Positions 16,297 through 26,217 are shown, counted from the stretch's first letter. The stretch is DNA of 51,403 bases from Candidatus Latescibacterota bacterium (GCA_022826515.1 JAJDUT010000056.1:1-51403); one strand, 5' to 3'. The notes: generated from the sequence alone by a model not told the origin. Translations and numbers: made by a program.

Positions 16297-16325
16297 ATTA
16301 TATGCGCTCGCCGTACCCTTGTCAA
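16297..16325 (-). promoter_or_regulatory. Perfect consensus sigma-70 promoter
   Basis: On the minus strand TTGACA (16325-16320) and TATAAT (16302-16297) are separated by exactly 17 bases. It lies immediately past the stop of the HEAT-repeat gene and about 130 bases before the UVR-motif gene, which it should drive strongly. Confidence 0.8.
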
Positions 16326-16326
16326 C

Positions 16327-17172
16327 TTACAGATCGGAGACTGTGGAATCGGCTTCTATCGCCGGCGGCACACCACTGATTTCGCTTATTATGACCAGTA
16401 GCTCTTTGCGCAAGGTCGGGCGGCTTACGCGCAGGCTGTCTAGATGATTTTCAATCACTGGAATGGCGTCCGCCCCCACGGCTGTAATCGCCTGATGGGT
16501 TAGGGTGCGCTCCTCGGGCGTGGGGTCGTATTCCATCTGCGTAGGCTCGATAGGTGTGCCGAACATACTCACCCGAGGCTGGCCCCCCTCCCCAAAGGGG
16601 TCCAATCCCACATTTGGATAGCGTCGCGGGCCGTCCGTGGAGTCGGGATGCATCCGTCCGTAGGGATAGGGCGATATCTCCTCGCCGGTGAACACCCCCC
16701 GGGGGGTTCGCTGCTCAGAGCGCAGGGTAAGCATGTCGTAGTAGTCGAGGGCATTGACCAAAATTTCAGCCGCCTTGGCCCCTCCCATCTGCCCGAGCGC
16801 TTCAATGGCGGCCATCCGCAGTTCGGAGTCAGCCGTATTGAGCGAGTAGTTGAGCAGCCTCCCTATATCCAAGGCCGCGCTCTGGTCGCCGATGGTGCCC
16901 AAAGCGCGCAGCGCATCCTGCTTGAGCGTGGTGCGCTGGTCGTAGTCTTGGAGCGCCATTTTCAGCACCGGCACGGCGCGGGGGTCGCCGATCTCGCCGA
17001 GAATGCGCGCGGCCTTGCGCCGCGTGGCATAGGGGTAATCCTGGCGGGAGACGATCTCCATAATCCGATCTAACTGCGCGTGGTCGCCCTCCTGATACAG
17101 CTTGTGCATCTGGTTGACATTGGTGCAGCCCAAGGGGGCCAAAACGACCGCCAAAAGCGCGATCCTATACAT
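16327..17172 (-). CDS. HEAT-repeat lipoprotein
   Basis: A 281-residue exported lipoprotein: signal MYRIALLAVVLAPLGC with Cys16. Residues about 45-150 consist of three or more HEAT/PBS-type helical repeats (AARILGEIGDPRAVPVLKMA, ALRALGTIGDQSAALDIGRL, AIEALGQMGGAKAAEILVNA). These form a curved protein-binding scaffold. A Pro/Gly-rich insertion (about 160-215) precedes a last helical pair. No catalytic motif is seen. The ATG is preceded by AAAGGAG. The gene is divergent from the Mrp-like ATPase gene. The role is probably a periplasmic interaction scaffold, with unknown partner. Confidence 0.8.
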   Translation of the reverse strand: MYRIALLAVVLAPLGCTNVNQMHKLYQEGDHAQLDRIMEIVSRQDYPYATRRKAARILGEIGDPRAVPVLKMALQDYDQRTTLKQDALRALGTIGDQSAALDIGRLLNYSLNTADSELRMAAIEALGQMGGAKAAEILVNALDYYDMLTLRSEQRTPRGVFTGEEISPYPYGRMHPDSTDGPRRYPNVGLDPFGEGGQPRVSMFGTPIEPTQMEYDPTPEERTLTHQAITAVGADAIPVIENHLDSLRVSRPTLRKELLVIISEISGVPPAIEADSTVSDL

Positions 17173-17255
17173 GGCTAGCTCCTTTGTCTCTCCCCTTGCC
17201 GCGAGGAGGTATTTCCTCTATACTTCAACTTTTCCACTACACAGCAGGAACTTCA

Positions 17256-18047
17256 GTGAACGCCCCACAAACCCACAATCGCCAACCCATTCCCGGTATA
17301 AAAGATACACTCGCCATATCTAGCGGCAAGGGCGGCGTCGGCAAGTCCACGCTCTGCGCCAACTTGGCCGTGAGCTTGGCCAGCCAAGGGCTGCAGGTCG
17401 GCTTGCTCGACGCCGATATCTACGGGCCCAACATCCCGGGTCTAATCGGCCTAGAAGGCAAGCCAACCGCGGAGGACGGCCGTATCCAGCCCTTGACTGT
17501 GCACGGCCTCAAAGCCATTTCCATGGGACTGCTAATCGACGCAGGCACCCCGGTCGTGTGGCGCGGCCCCATGCTGGCCAAGATGATGCACCAATTCCTC
17601 TTCAACGTCACTTGGGGCGAGCTCGATTTGCTACTCATCGACCTACCCCCTGGTACCGGAGACGTACAAATCACGCTAACCCAAGTGGCCCCCTTAACTG
17701 CGGCTTTGATCATCACCACGCCCTCGGCCATTGCCCTCGAAGACGTGCGTCGCGGCGTCGAAATGTTCCGCCAGACCGAGGTCCCCATCGTCGGCTTGGT
17801 CGAGAACATGAGCTATTTCCACTGCGACAACTGCGGCCATACCGACCCCATCTTCGGAGCCGGAGGAGGCCGCGCCACAGCCAGCCGCTTGGACATTCCC
17901 TATCTGGGTGAAATTCCGCTCGACCCACTCGTCCGCAGTCAAGCCGACGCAGGAGAGCCGGTCGTCAAAACGCATCCTCATGCCGAGGGCAGTCAAGCCC
18001 TAGTCAACCTAGCCGCCGACATCGGCAATTATTTCCAGCGCACATGA
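17256..18047 (+). CDS. Mrp/ApbC/NBP35-type iron-sulfur cluster carrier ATPase
   Basis: A P-loop ATPase of the Mrp/NBP35 group that carries and transfers iron-sulfur clusters. It shows the deviant Walker A ISSGKGGVGKSTLCANL, DADIYGPNIPG, the Walker B-like LLLIDLPPGTGD, and the cluster-binding CxxC in FHCDNCGHTDPIFG. The N-terminal DUF59/MIP18 domain found in many Mrp proteins is absent, so this is the short form. The start is placed at the GTG at 17256, which is preceded by AGGA. The open frame continues upstream to a TTG at 17184, but that region overlaps the divergent promoter area and has no family similarity. The stop overlaps the start of the next gene (ATGA). Confidence 0.9.
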   Translation: MNAPQTHNRQPIPGIKDTLAISSGKGGVGKSTLCANLAVSLASQGLQVGLLDADIYGPNIPGLIGLEGKPTAEDGRIQPLTVHGLKAISMGLLIDAGTPVVWRGPMLAKMMHQFLFNVTWGELDLLLIDLPPGTGDVQITLTQVAPLTAALIITTPSAIALEDVRRGVEMFRQTEVPIVGLVENMSYFHCDNCGHTDPIFGAGGGRATASRLDIPYLGEIPLDPLVRSQADAGEPVVKTHPHAEGSQALVNLAADIGNYFQRT

Positions 18048-19054
18048 ACCGCGTCCAAATCGCCTGCGTCGGCGCGGGGTATTGGGGCAAAAACCTAGTG
18101 CGCGTCTTCCACGACCTGCCCGACGTCCATCTGCGCCAAGTCTGCGACGCCAGCCCGGAAATCCGCAGCGCCATTCAGAGCCAGTACCCAGAAGTTCCTA
18201 TCACCGCCAACTACGACGAGATACTCGGCGACGACGCACTCGACGCCGTGGTATTGGCTGTCCCAGCCGCTCAACATTACGAATTAGCCCTCCGCGCCCT
18301 AGAGCGAGGCAAGCACGTGTACGTCGAAAAGCCCATGACCCTCGATGCCGCTACGTCGGCCCACTTGGTCGAATTAGCCGCCAAGCGGGATCGGGTGCTG
18401 ATGGTCGGGCACCTGCTAAAGTACCACCCAGCCGTACACATGCTGCATGATTTGGTGCGGGAAGGCGCACTAGGCGACTTGTATTATCTGTACTCCCAGC
18501 GCGTCAACTTGGGCATTGTCCGCAGCGACGAAAACGCCTTGTGGAGCTTGGCACCACACGACATATCGGTCATCCTGTACCTGCTCGACCAAGAGCCGGA
18601 CGCGGTCAGCGCCCGCGGCGAGTGCTATCTGCAACCCGACATCGAAGATGTGGTCTTTGCCAATTTGCACTTTGCCGATGGCAAAATGGCGCAAATGCAG
18701 CTCTCTTGGCTCGACCCGCACCGCATCCGCCGCCTGACCGTGGTCGGCAGCCGCAAGATGGCGGTCTTTGATGATGTGGAAAGCACGGAAAAGGTGCGCA
18801 TCTACGACAAATCGGCCGAGCGGCCGCAATACGATTCCTATGGGGACTCCATCGCGCTGCGTTTTGGCGATGTCGTCATTCCGCGGCTGCAAATGGCCGA
18901 GCCGCTCAAGCTAGAGTGCCAGCATTTCGTCGAGTGCGTGCGCACCGGCCAAACACCCCGCAGCGATGGCCGCGACGGCCTGCGCGTCGTGCGGGTCTTG
19001 GAGGCTGCGCAGGCATCGCTGCGCCAAGCCGGTGCCCCGGTGCCGCTGCGCTAG
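18044..19054 (+). CDS. Gfo/Idh/MocA-family NAD(P)-dependent sugar dehydrogenase
   Basis: A 336-residue oxidoreductase. The Rossmann start IACVGAGYWGKNLVRVFHDL and the EKP motif (YVEKPMTLDA near residue 96) are typical. The motif GHLLKYHPAVHML follows, and the substrate-domain motif is WSLAPHDISVILYLL. The overall pattern resembles WlbA-like UDP-N-acetylglucosamine/glucuronate 3-dehydrogenases of surface-glycan pathways, but substrate cannot be fixed. It is coupled to the Mrp gene by ATGA. Its TAG stop and the TAG stop of the convergent M23 gene share the same four bases, CTAG. Confidence 0.85.
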   Translation: MNRVQIACVGAGYWGKNLVRVFHDLPDVHLRQVCDASPEIRSAIQSQYPEVPITANYDEILGDDALDAVVLAVPAAQHYELALRALERGKHVYVEKPMTLDAATSAHLVELAAKRDRVLMVGHLLKYHPAVHMLHDLVREGALGDLYYLYSQRVNLGIVRSDENALWSLAPHDISVILYLLDQEPDAVSARGECYLQPDIEDVVFANLHFADGKMAQMQLSWLDPHRIRRLTVVGSRKMAVFDDVESTEKVRIYDKSAERPQYDSYGDSIALRFGDVVIPRLQMAEPLKLECQHFVECVRTGQTPRSDGRDGLRVVRVLEAAQASLRQAGAPVPLR

Positions 19055-21243
19055 CGCACGGTAAATTCCGAATGTACCTCGGCTTGGTTGCCGCTCATAT
19101 CCCGCACCTTGAGCACTAGGCGGTGCGCACCCGGCGGCAAGTCTTCCACTAAATGCCCGTACACGCGCCCGGCTTCTGGATCGTATTCGGCGATCAGCGG
19201 GCGTCCGTCGAGCTCAAACTCAATGTCTGTTTCCCGCCCAATGCCCGCGCCTTGATCGCGCACTGCGCCGCGAATTTTCGGGCGCGAGCCAACGACGGCT
19301 CCTTCAGCAGGCTGCAAACTGCTGATCTCAGGAGATTCCAAGTCGGCCAACAGCGCATAGCGGCCCAAGCGGCGCACCTGAGCCACGACCTGCCTGCTCA
19401 CAGCATCCCATTCATTGCTCACCAGCGACCACTTTTCAGCGGCAACCTCTCGGTAAATGCCCAGCTTCTCCGGCGGCAGCGTTTCCCGATCGTAACGCAG
19501 GCGCAACGCGACCTTGCGGTCAAAGCTGACGTCAGGCCCCAAGGCAAAAGCCGGGCCGGCCGCGACTAGCGCAGCAGGCACGCGCGGCTCAAAGGCCACG
19601 ACCTGTGGAAAGAACGGCGCGTACGCGCTCGCCGCGGCAAAGCCCAATTCGACCGCGCCGTTGGCATAAGTCAGCTTGGCGGGGGCACCCGGCCTCACGA
19701 ATTGCCGATCGAGGACGACCTTTTGCACAGCGGCCCCCGGCGTCCGCAACAAAACCGTCCCCGCTGCTGGGTCGTTCGGCCCAAGCGGCACTGCAACCCG
19801 GAACTCGCGCAAGCCGGTCTGACGGGGGCTAATATTAACGGTATCAACGCGAACTAAGGGCGTAGCGCTAGGCACTTGTTCATAGCGCATCACGAGTTCC
19901 ACGAAATCCGGGTGGGAGCGGCGCTCTAGGGCAAAGGGCGGCGCAGCGGCCCCATCGTCGGGCAGGCGACAAACGGCAAAAGCTGCGGCACCCGCCGGAT
20001 CCCGCGCCTGAATCCGCCAATAGGAAGCGTTGCGGTGGATCTGCCACTTGAGCGGGCCGGGGCGGCTCTGCCGCCGATCTACGCGCCGCCAGTTTTCGCC
20101 ATCGCGAGAACTGGCCAATTCTACTTCCACGAGCCGATTGTCTGCATCGGTCATCCGCGCCTCGATAAAAGTCCCATTCGCTTTCGCCACGATCCGCGCT
20201 CCGGCAATGGCCGGCGGTTCATCAACCACCAAGCCAAAGCGCGCCCGGCTCTCATTGCCATTGACATCCGCAACGACGACGACGACCTCGTGCCTCCCCC
20301 TGGCCAAGTTTAGGATGCCATCTTCAGGCCCCTCGTAGAATTCGAGGCGATTGCCCGGCAGGCGACACAAGTTGTAAAAGCGGCCCACCCCACCCTTAAA
20401 AGCAGCCAGCGGCCGGTCCAAATACATCTGGTGCATATCGCCGTATCCGACCCGCTCGTAGCGCACGGCAAAAACCATCTCGCCGTCGATGTGCAATTCC
20501 GCGCGATAGGGGGCTAGTTTGTTGGGAGCCGCATCGGCGCGATCGTACATCAACGCGCTAATGCTCACCGGGCCGAGCACTTGCACGGGCCGCACTCCAA
20601 TGAATTCTCCTCGGCTCGGCTGCCAACGCAAATTCAGCACATAGGGGTCGTGCCCTCCCTCGACTTGGGCATTGCGGCCATGCGGCGTGATAGCCACTCG
20701 CTGCAAGGTCGGCGCGACTGTATCGGCGATGGCGAACCCGTGCAAGAGGGGATTGATCGCCACGTTATTTGCGTCGCGCAACTCTAGGTGCAAATGGGGA
20801 GGACCGGCTCCGCTTTCGCCACTCCACGCGATGACCGAGCCGCCGGTTACTGGAATTTCCCCTTCCTTGAAATACAAATCCACGCTGTAGCGTCCGCGCT
20901 GTTGCTGTGCTTGCTGCACGAGCTCGGCCATGGGCGCGGCAAAACCCTCCAGATGGGCATATACCACAAGGCGGCCATCGGCCAATTTCTGGTACAGCGC
21001 CCGGCCATAGCCCCAAGGCGAGGTGCGCACGCGCCATATATAACCATCGGCTAGAGCCTGTACGGGGTGGCCGGTCTCACCCCAAGTCTTGAGGTCTATG
21101 CCGGCGTGGAAGGCACGGGAACGCGATTCGCCGAAGGTGGAAGTCAGGGCCGGTGCAAGGCTCAGTGGCCAGACGAGGCCCCCTTCTTGCGCGCTAGCTG
21201 GCAGCCACAAAGCCACCGCCAATAAGAGTGTCCGTTTAATCAC
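19051..21243 (-). CDS. Exported M23 (LytM) metallopeptidase with Ig-like domains
   Basis: About 730 residues. Signal peptide KRTLLLAVALWLPASAQ. The M23 domain follows at once, with first zinc ligands in RAFHAGIDLKTWG and the HxH motif in GPPHLHLELRD. Such peptidases cut peptidoglycan cross-bridges or activate amidases in the periplasm. The remaining 500 residues contain several beta-sandwich (Ig/Big-like) segments, the last with EGAVVGSRPKIRGAVRDQGA and DMSGNQAEVHSEFTV. These could bind wall or envelope partners. I place the start at the GTG at 21243, whose frame overlaps the stop of the LpxH-like gene. The longer open frame to 21396 has no signal peptide and is antisense-like. It converges with the dehydrogenase gene. 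Confidence 0.85.
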   Translation of the reverse strand: MIKRTLLLAVALWLPASAQEGGLVWPLSLAPALTSTFGESRSRAFHAGIDLKTWGETGHPVQALADGYIWRVRTSPWGYGRALYQKLADGRLVVYAHLEGFAAPMAELVQQAQQQRGRYSVDLYFKEGEIPVTGGSVIAWSGESGAGPPHLHLELRDANNVAINPLLHGFAIADTVAPTLQRVAITPHGRNAQVEGGHDPYVLNLRWQPSRGEFIGVRPVQVLGPVSISALMYDRADAAPNKLAPYRAELHIDGEMVFAVRYERVGYGDMHQMYLDRPLAAFKGGVGRFYNLCRLPGNRLEFYEGPEDGILNLARGRHEVVVVVADVNGNESRARFGLVVDEPPAIAGARIVAKANGTFIEARMTDADNRLVEVELASSRDGENWRRVDRRQSRPGPLKWQIHRNASYWRIQARDPAGAAAFAVCRLPDDGAAAPPFALERRSHPDFVELVMRYEQVPSATPLVRVDTVNISPRQTGLREFRVAVPLGPNDPAAGTVLLRTPGAAVQKVVLDRQFVRPGAPAKLTYANGAVELGFAAASAYAPFFPQVVAFEPRVPAALVAAGPAFALGPDVSFDRKVALRLRYDRETLPPEKLGIYREVAAEKWSLVSNEWDAVSRQVVAQVRRLGRYALLADLESPEISSLQPAEGAVVGSRPKIRGAVRDQGAGIGRETDIEFELDGRPLIAEYDPEAGRVYGHLVEDLPPGAHRLVLKVRDMSGNQAEVHSEFTVR

Positions 21244-21910
21244 AGTCGTCCTCGTATGTATGTAGGGCCATGCGGTCCGGGGCCACTTCGAGAAAGTGGA
21301 GGGGTTTTTCGGTCCAAGCGCCGGTGTTGAAATAGCGCCGCCCCTGCCGCTCAATTGCCATGGCCGCGTGCGTATGCCCACAGACCACCGCTTCAACCCC
21401 CTCCTGCTGCGCCACGCGCAAGGCGTTGCGCGCTACGTGCTCGTTGAGCACCCGGTAGAGCAAAGGCCATTTCTTGGCGTATTCGGCTACGTGGGCATCG
21501 CGCCCACCGAGCCAGATGCGGCAGCGATGCAAGCGGCGAAAGGCCCATTTGAACGCCGCGTGCCGGGGCATCAGCCGGTCGAGCCGATGGCCGTGAATTA
21601 CGAGCAATCGTTGGTCGAGCCACCAGCTATCGACAAAGCGAATTTGCCCCGAATCAGCCAGCCTGAACTCGGCATCGCGATTGCCGTACACCCAGATTAC
21701 GGGCCGGGATTGCGACTCGCTCACGAGGCGCTCCAACACGGCCCGATGGGCGTCAGGCAGGGCTTGGCCCGGCCGATCTATGACGTCGCCGTTGAGTATG
21801 AGCGGCACCCCTTGGGGCAAGGTATCCAGCCAAGACAAAAAGTGGCGGTGGTAAAAGTAAGCCGATCCGAGGTGCAGATCGCTGACGACGAAGCAGCGTG
21901 TGACGCCCAT
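21236..21910 (-). CDS. LpxH-like UDP-2,3-diacylglucosamine diphosphatase
   Basis: A 224-residue calcineurin-type phosphoesterase. Metal-site motifs appear in order: VVSDLHLGS, LILNGDVID, VYGNRDAEF, LLVIHGHRLD and VVCGHTHAAM. The GNRD variant, rather than GNHD, is characteristic of LpxH, which removes UMP from UDP-diacylglucosamine in lipid A synthesis. The length and the helical insertion (residues 110-160) are also compatible. Related families such as LpxI or generic phosphoesterases remain possible. The stop is overlapped by the start of the M23 peptidase gene, so the two envelope genes are probably cotranscribed. Confidence 0.8.
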   Translation of the reverse strand: MGVTRCFVVSDLHLGSAYFYHRHFLSWLDTLPQGVPLILNGDVIDRPGQALPDAHRAVLERLVSESQSRPVIWVYGNRDAEFRLADSGQIRFVDSWWLDQRLLVIHGHRLDRLMPRHAAFKWAFRRLHRCRIWLGGRDAHVAEYAKKWPLLYRVLNEHVARNALRVAQQEGVEAVVCGHTHAAMAIERQGRRYFNTGAWTEKPLHFLEVAPDRMALHTYEDDCD

Positions 21911-21930
21911 GCCCTTTGCTGTGTGGGTTA

Positions 21931-22003
21931 TATTATTAGGAATTAAGAATTAGGAATTCCCGGCCCCAATTTTTAGTTCCTAATTCCTAATTCCTAATTC
22001 CTG
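21931..22003. repeat. Short TAATTCC / GGAATTA repeats in inverted arrangement
   Basis: GGAATTA-type units (21939-21958) are followed by three and a half TAATTCC units in tandem (21975-22003). The two arrays are complementary and could fold as a long AT-rich hairpin with a GC-rich centre. The stretch lies between the divergent LpxH-like and RsmF-like genes and occupies most of their promoter region. Confidence 0.75.
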
Positions 22004-22014
22004 AAAGCTGCCCG

Positions 22015-23478
22015 ATGAATAAACAGACAACCTCACCTGCACGCAAAGCGTACGACCCGGATAAATTACAGGCTCTGCTCCAGTACATCGGTCGCCTGCT
22101 GCCCAACGACGAAGAGCGCACGGTCTTTTATCAGTGCTCGCATACGCCTCCCCCAGCTTCGCTGCGCTTGAACGCGCTGCAAGCGCAAGCGCAACACGTC
22201 CGACCCTACCTAGACCAGCGCGGCCAAAGTGTGCCTTGGTGCAGCGAGGGCTTCGCTTTGCCGGAAAGCGACACCAGCCTCGGCCAGACCATTGAACACG
22301 CCATGGGCGCGTACTACGTCCAAGCCAAGGCCCCCATGCTAGCCGTCGAGGTCTTGGCCCCTCAGCCCGGCGAACGCGTCCTCGACCTGTGCTCCGCCCC
22401 AGGCGGCAAGGCCACCCAAATTGCCACGCGCATGCAAAACAGCGGCTTGCTGCTGGCCAATGAACCCCAGCGCAAGCGCATGCCCGCTCTCGTGGGCAAT
22501 TTGGAGCGCTGCGGAGTGGCCAATCACGTCTTGACCCAAGCCCGAGGGACCATGCTGACGCGCTACTTCCCCAACTTCTTCGACCGCATCCTCGTCGATG
22601 CACCGTGCTCGGGCGACGGCATCGTGCGCAAAGACCAGAACATGCTCACCTACTGGTCGCCGCAAGACGCCCAGCACCTCGCGCAACAACAGAAGGGCCT
22701 TTTGCGCGCCGCTTACCAGATGCTGCGCCCTGGCGGCACCCTAGTGTATTCGACCTGTTCGCTGTCGCTGGAGGAAAACGAAGAAGTACTCATCGGGCTG
22801 TTGCGCCGCTATAAGGAAGACGTCGCTATCCTCCCCATCGCAGAGTTTGAAGGACCGCCGCTACCGGATAAACTAGCCGCCCAATTTCCAGCCGAGTTCG
22901 CCCGCTGCGTCCGCATCTGGCCCCACCACCACGACACCGAAGGAGCTTTCATCGTTCGCCTCTCCAAACGCGCACCGACGCCAAGCCTCGGAGACGCCCC
23001 TGATTGGAATACCTCGACGACCGAGCCTACTGCCGCCGAAGCCCAGCTCGCCATCAAAAATCGGTGGAACGGCACCCTGCCCTGCCCCTCGGACCAGATA
23101 TTCACCCTCAGCAAGCGCCACCTGTGCCGACAACCAGCGCTCGGCCCGGCGCTCCAAGAGCATTTGCCTTACTTCGTCCGCAGCGGCATGAAGGTGGCTC
23201 GCCTCCACAAAGGCTACCACTACCTAAGTCAACAAACCGTCGCTATGTGGGGACATCTTATGCAGGGGCCCAGCATCGAGTTGAACTGGTCCCAACTACA
23301 GGACTTGTTTGAGGGTCATCCACTCTACTGCGACCCGCCTACGGACCTCAAAGGCGAAATTTTCTGCCGCTTTGGGCCGTGGACCGTCTGTCGCGCCATC
23401 GTCAAAGAGGAAGGCCGCCTGATCGAAGGTATGCTGCCGCGCGCGTTGTTCCGCGCCCAGCTAGCGTCGCTGATATAG
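22015..23478 (+). CDS. RsmF/NOL1-NOP2-Sun-type RNA cytosine-C5 methyltransferase
   Basis: A 487-residue SAM-dependent m5C methylase acting on rRNA or tRNA. The SAM-binding motif is GERVLDLCSAPGGKATQIA. The two catalytic cysteines are in VDAPCSGDGIVRKD (motif IV) and YSTCSLSLEENEE (motif VI). The C-terminal 180 residues match the RsmF/YebU type, which methylates 16S rRNA: the RLHKGYHYLSQQ segment and the terminal PUA-like CRFGPWTVCRAIVKE are there. The start follows directly on the AT-rich repeat, with only a weak ribosome site (GAAAGCTGCCCG). Confidence 0.88.
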   Translation: MNKQTTSPARKAYDPDKLQALLQYIGRLLPNDEERTVFYQCSHTPPPASLRLNALQAQAQHVRPYLDQRGQSVPWCSEGFALPESDTSLGQTIEHAMGAYYVQAKAPMLAVEVLAPQPGERVLDLCSAPGGKATQIATRMQNSGLLLANEPQRKRMPALVGNLERCGVANHVLTQARGTMLTRYFPNFFDRILVDAPCSGDGIVRKDQNMLTYWSPQDAQHLAQQQKGLLRAAYQMLRPGGTLVYSTCSLSLEENEEVLIGLLRRYKEDVAILPIAEFEGPPLPDKLAAQFPAEFARCVRIWPHHHDTEGAFIVRLSKRAPTPSLGDAPDWNTSTTEPTAAEAQLAIKNRWNGTLPCPSDQIFTLSKRHLCRQPALGPALQEHLPYFVRSGMKVARLHKGYHYLSQQTVAMWGHLMQGPSIELNWSQLQDLFEGHPLYCDPPTDLKGEIFCRFGPWTVCRAIVKEEGRLIEGMLPRALFRAQLASLI

Positions 23479-23480
23479 GG

Positions 23481-24101
23481 TTACTTTTTCCCTTCCGGCC
23501 CCTGCCAAGGCGGGAAGAGTTGGTGTTCAATCCGCAGCACGTTGCAAATGCGACCCGCAATAAAATCGCCCAAATCGTCAAAGGTCTGCGGCTTTTGGTA
23601 GAAGGCTGGCATGGCCGGCAAAATGACGGCACCAGCCTCGGCCGCGGTCGTCATATTGCGCAACTGAATCAGATTGAGCGGGGTCTCGCGCACCACCAGC
23701 ACCAGCGGCCGCCGCTCCTTGAGGCTGACATCGGCCGCTCGCTCAATCAGGCTCGCAGACGCCCCGCGAGCAATGCCCGACAGCGTCTTAACCGAACAAG
23801 GCACCACCACCATGCCGTCGATGGATACCGAACCACTGGCGATGGGAGCCGCTAGGTCGCTGGCATTGTACTCGCGTAGTTCACCAGCTTGGGTCTCCTC
23901 CCCGTAGCACCGAGTTATAAATTCGCGCAAGCTCTCCTTGTCGGGGCGGAAGCCCAATTCTTCGACGAGCAAGTAGCGCCCGTATTTGGACAGGACCAGA
24001 TGCACTTGGTGTCCGCCGATCAGCAGGGCGCGCAGCAAGCGACCAGCGTAAAGCGCACCACTGGCCCCAGTGATGCCGACGACGATCTGCTTGCCGCTCA
24101 C
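23481..24101 (-). CDS. ubiX: UbiX-family flavin prenyltransferase
   Basis: A 206-residue flavoprotein of the UbiX/Pad1 family, which makes prenylated FMN for UbiD-type decarboxylases. It has the N-terminal [19 protein letters not shown], the serine-bearing [17 protein letters not shown], and [18 protein letters not shown], all strongly conserved in the family. In organisms with the futalosine pathway, a UbiX/UbiD pair (MqnM/MqnL type) acts late in menaquinone synthesis. The mqn genes are 11 kb away and UbiD is not in the window. The start is GTG, overlapping the stop of the preceding dehydratase gene (GTGA). Confidence 0.9.
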   Translation of the reverse strand: MSGKQIVVGITGASGALYAGRLLRALLIGGHQVHLVLSKYGRYLLVEELGFRPDKESLREFITRCYGEETQAGELREYNASDLAAPIASGSVSIDGMVVVPCSVKTLSGIARGASASLIERAADVSLKERRPLVLVVRETPLNLIQLRNMTTAAEAGAVILPAMPAFYQKPQTFDDLGDFIAGRICNVLRIEHQLFPPWQGPEGKK

Positions 24102-26080
24102 GACGTCTCCTTTAGCGCCGCGCGACCCGCTTCGAGCGTGGCGACAATCGCGTCCACGTCATAGACGCAACCGCCCCAAGTGCCGCCGCCGACGTTTTGC
24201 AGCGCCGCCCACAGCTTAGTGTCGTCGGGCAGTTCCGCTTCGGGCGCAAGGTCTGGGCGCAAGGCGCGCTCGTCCAGCACCCGCTGGCCTTCCTCCGCGC
24301 CGAACTCCTCGCCTTCGCAGCCGACCAAGTCGATGCGTCCGCGCAGGTCGTGGCAGTCGATTTCAATGGCGATCAAGTCGCCGTCCCGCAGCTTGCCGAT
24401 GGGTCCGCCAGCCAAGGCCTCCGGGCCGATGTGCCCAATGCAAGGACCAGAGGAAAATCCCGAAAACCGCGCGTCCGTCAGCAGCGCCACGCGCTTGCCA
24501 ATATCCGTGTATTTGAGCGCGATCGTAACCTGCGCCACTTCCTCCATCCCCGTGCCCATCGGCCCGCAGCTAATCATCACCAGCACGTCGCCCGGCTCGA
24601 TCTTGCCGTCCTTGATCGCGGCAATGGTATCGCGTTCGGTGGTAAAAACCTTCGCCGGTCCCGTGTGCCGATAGATCCCTTGCGCGTCGAGCAGCGAAGC
24701 GTCGATGGCCGTGCTTTTGACGACCGCACCCTCGGGCGAGATGTTGCCGACCGGAAAGCAGATGGTGCTGGTCAGACCCTTAGAGTGGGCGCGGTCGGCA
24801 TCCATAATCACGTCGTCTGGATCCACCCCGTCTAGCTTTCGCAGTTTCTCGCGGAAGCGGTGACGGCGCGGTGCATTCTCCCACCAGTCGAGGTTTTCAC
24901 CTAGCGTACGGCCCGTGACCGTCATAACCCCCTCCTCCAACAGCCCCAAGCGACGCAGATGCAACATGACCTCCGGCACTCCACCGGCCAAAAAGGCGCG
25001 CACGGTAACGTGGAACTCAGGGCCGTTGGGCAGCACATCCACCAAACGCGGCACCTCGCGATTGACCCGGTCCCAATCCTCCACCTCTGGCCGCTTCCGC
25101 CCAGCCGCATGGGCAATAGCCGGCACGTGCAGGATCAAGTTCGTCGAACCGCCAAAGGCCGCGTGGACGACCATAGCATTGTGCAGCGCCTGATCAGTGA
25201 CCAACTCCTGCGAGCGAATGCCCGCGGCCTCCAGGGCCATCAGCGCCCTCGCCGAGCGCACGGCCATATCGTGCCAGACTGCTTCTCCCGAAGGAGCCAG
25301 CGCCGAATGCGGCAGCGACAGCCCCATCGCCTCGCCTACAACTTGGGTCGTGGCCGCAGTCCCCAAAAATTGGCATCCGCCCCCCGGCGTGGCACAGGCG
25401 CGGCAGCCGAGCACCTGAAAGTCGTCGATATCCATCTCGCCCTGCGCCAGCCGCGACCCGGCGGACTGGATCTTGCCCGCGTCCTCACCTTCTTCCGGCG
25501 GCAGAGTCACCCCACCGGGCACGACAACGACCGGCAGGTCCGGCGTACCCGCTAAGGCGATGAGGATCGCCGGCAATCCCTTGTCGCAGGTGCCCACGCC
25601 CATCACGCCGCGCCGCGTCGGCAACGAGCGGATCAAGCGGCGCAGGATCACGGCCGCGTCGTTGCGATACGGCAGGCTATCGAACATGCCCGTCGTGCCC
25701 TGCGTGCGGCCATCGCACGGGTCCGAGCAATAGGCGGCAAAGGGAATGCCGCCCCGGCGGTGGATTTCCTCGGCCGCGGCTTCCATCAGCAGGCCGATTT
25801 CCCAGTGGCCAGTGTGGTAGCCCAGCGCGATCGGCCGGCCGTCCGGGGCGCGAATCCCACCCTGCGTGCTGACGATGAGGAACTCTCCCCGGCCCAGTTC
25901 GTCGGGGTTCCAGCCCATCCCTGCGTTCTGGCTGTAGCCAAAGATGTGGCCACTCGGCGCTTCTACTACTTGCTCTATGGTCAGCGGCAGCTTGCCGCTG
26001 GGGCCGGGCGCACGGGTGCGGACTTGGTAGATTTCGTCATCGGTCTCGCCGACGATTTCTGCAAAGGAATCAGTACTCAT
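24098..26080 (-). CDS. YjhG/YagF-type sugar-acid dehydratase (IlvD/EDD family)
   Basis: A 660-residue dehydratase that matches the E. coli YjhG/YagF group, D-xylonate dehydratases. It is co-linear from the N-terminal [17 protein letters not shown] to the C-terminal [14 protein letters not shown]. Iron-sulfur cluster cysteines are in [31 protein letters not shown] and [19 protein letters not shown]. These enzymes convert a sugar acid to its 2-keto-3-deoxy derivative. The start at 26080 ([12 protein letters not shown]) follows GAGGT and gives family length. The 30 open codons upstream lie in a REP-like repeat and are not coding. Cotranscription with ubiX follows from the GTGA overlap. The substrate is inferred from family only. 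Confidence 0.9.
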   Translation of the reverse strand: MSTDSFAEIVGETDDEIYQVRTRAPGPSGKLPLTIEQVVEAPSGHIFGYSQNAGMGWNPDELGRGEFLIVSTQGGIRAPDGRPIALGYHTGHWEIGLLMEAAAEEIHRRGGIPFAAYCSDPCDGRTQGTTGMFDSLPYRNDAAVILRRLIRSLPTRRGVMGVGTCDKGLPAILIALAGTPDLPVVVVPGGVTLPPEEGEDAGKIQSAGSRLAQGEMDIDDFQVLGCRACATPGGGCQFLGTAATTQVVGEAMGLSLPHSALAPSGEAVWHDMAVRSARALMALEAAGIRSQELVTDQALHNAMVVHAAFGGSTNLILHVPAIAHAAGRKRPEVEDWDRVNREVPRLVDVLPNGPEFHVTVRAFLAGGVPEVMLHLRRLGLLEEGVMTVTGRTLGENLDWWENAPRRHRFREKLRKLDGVDPDDVIMDADRAHSKGLTSTICFPVGNISPEGAVVKSTAIDASLLDAQGIYRHTGPAKVFTTERDTIAAIKDGKIEPGDVLVMISCGPMGTGMEEVAQVTIALKYTDIGKRVALLTDARFSGFSSGPCIGHIGPEALAGGPIGKLRDGDLIAIEIDCHDLRGRIDLVGCEGEEFGAEEGQRVLDERALRPDLAPEAELPDDTKLWAALQNVGGGTWGGCVYDVDAIVATLEAGRAALKETS

Positions 26081-26145
26081 GCTACCTCGTTTATGGTTCA
26101 CTAATTCACTGATGTTACGCATCGTCCTGTCTGTATGCCAGCCCC

Positions 26146-26171
26146 TGTCATGCTGAGCGGAGCGAAGCATC
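26146..26171. repeat. Dispersed-type repeat TGTCATGCTGAGCGGAGCGA
   Basis: The sequence begins with the 20 bases in the call and continues AGCATC. I recall this string as a frequent intergenic repeat in many bacterial genomes. It is imperfectly palindromic (GATGCTTCGC reads back against it). It lies between the rfbB-like gene and the dehydratase gene. Confidence 0.5.
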
Positions 26172-26217
26172 CCATCTAGGTGCTCGTGCGGAGCGTCAGT
26201 AATTCAGAGAGATGTCC

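Noticed and set aside
26081..26170. Extra 30 N-terminal codons of the dehydratase
   Set aside because: They read through a REP-like repeat. YjhG-type proteins begin near the ATG at 26080.
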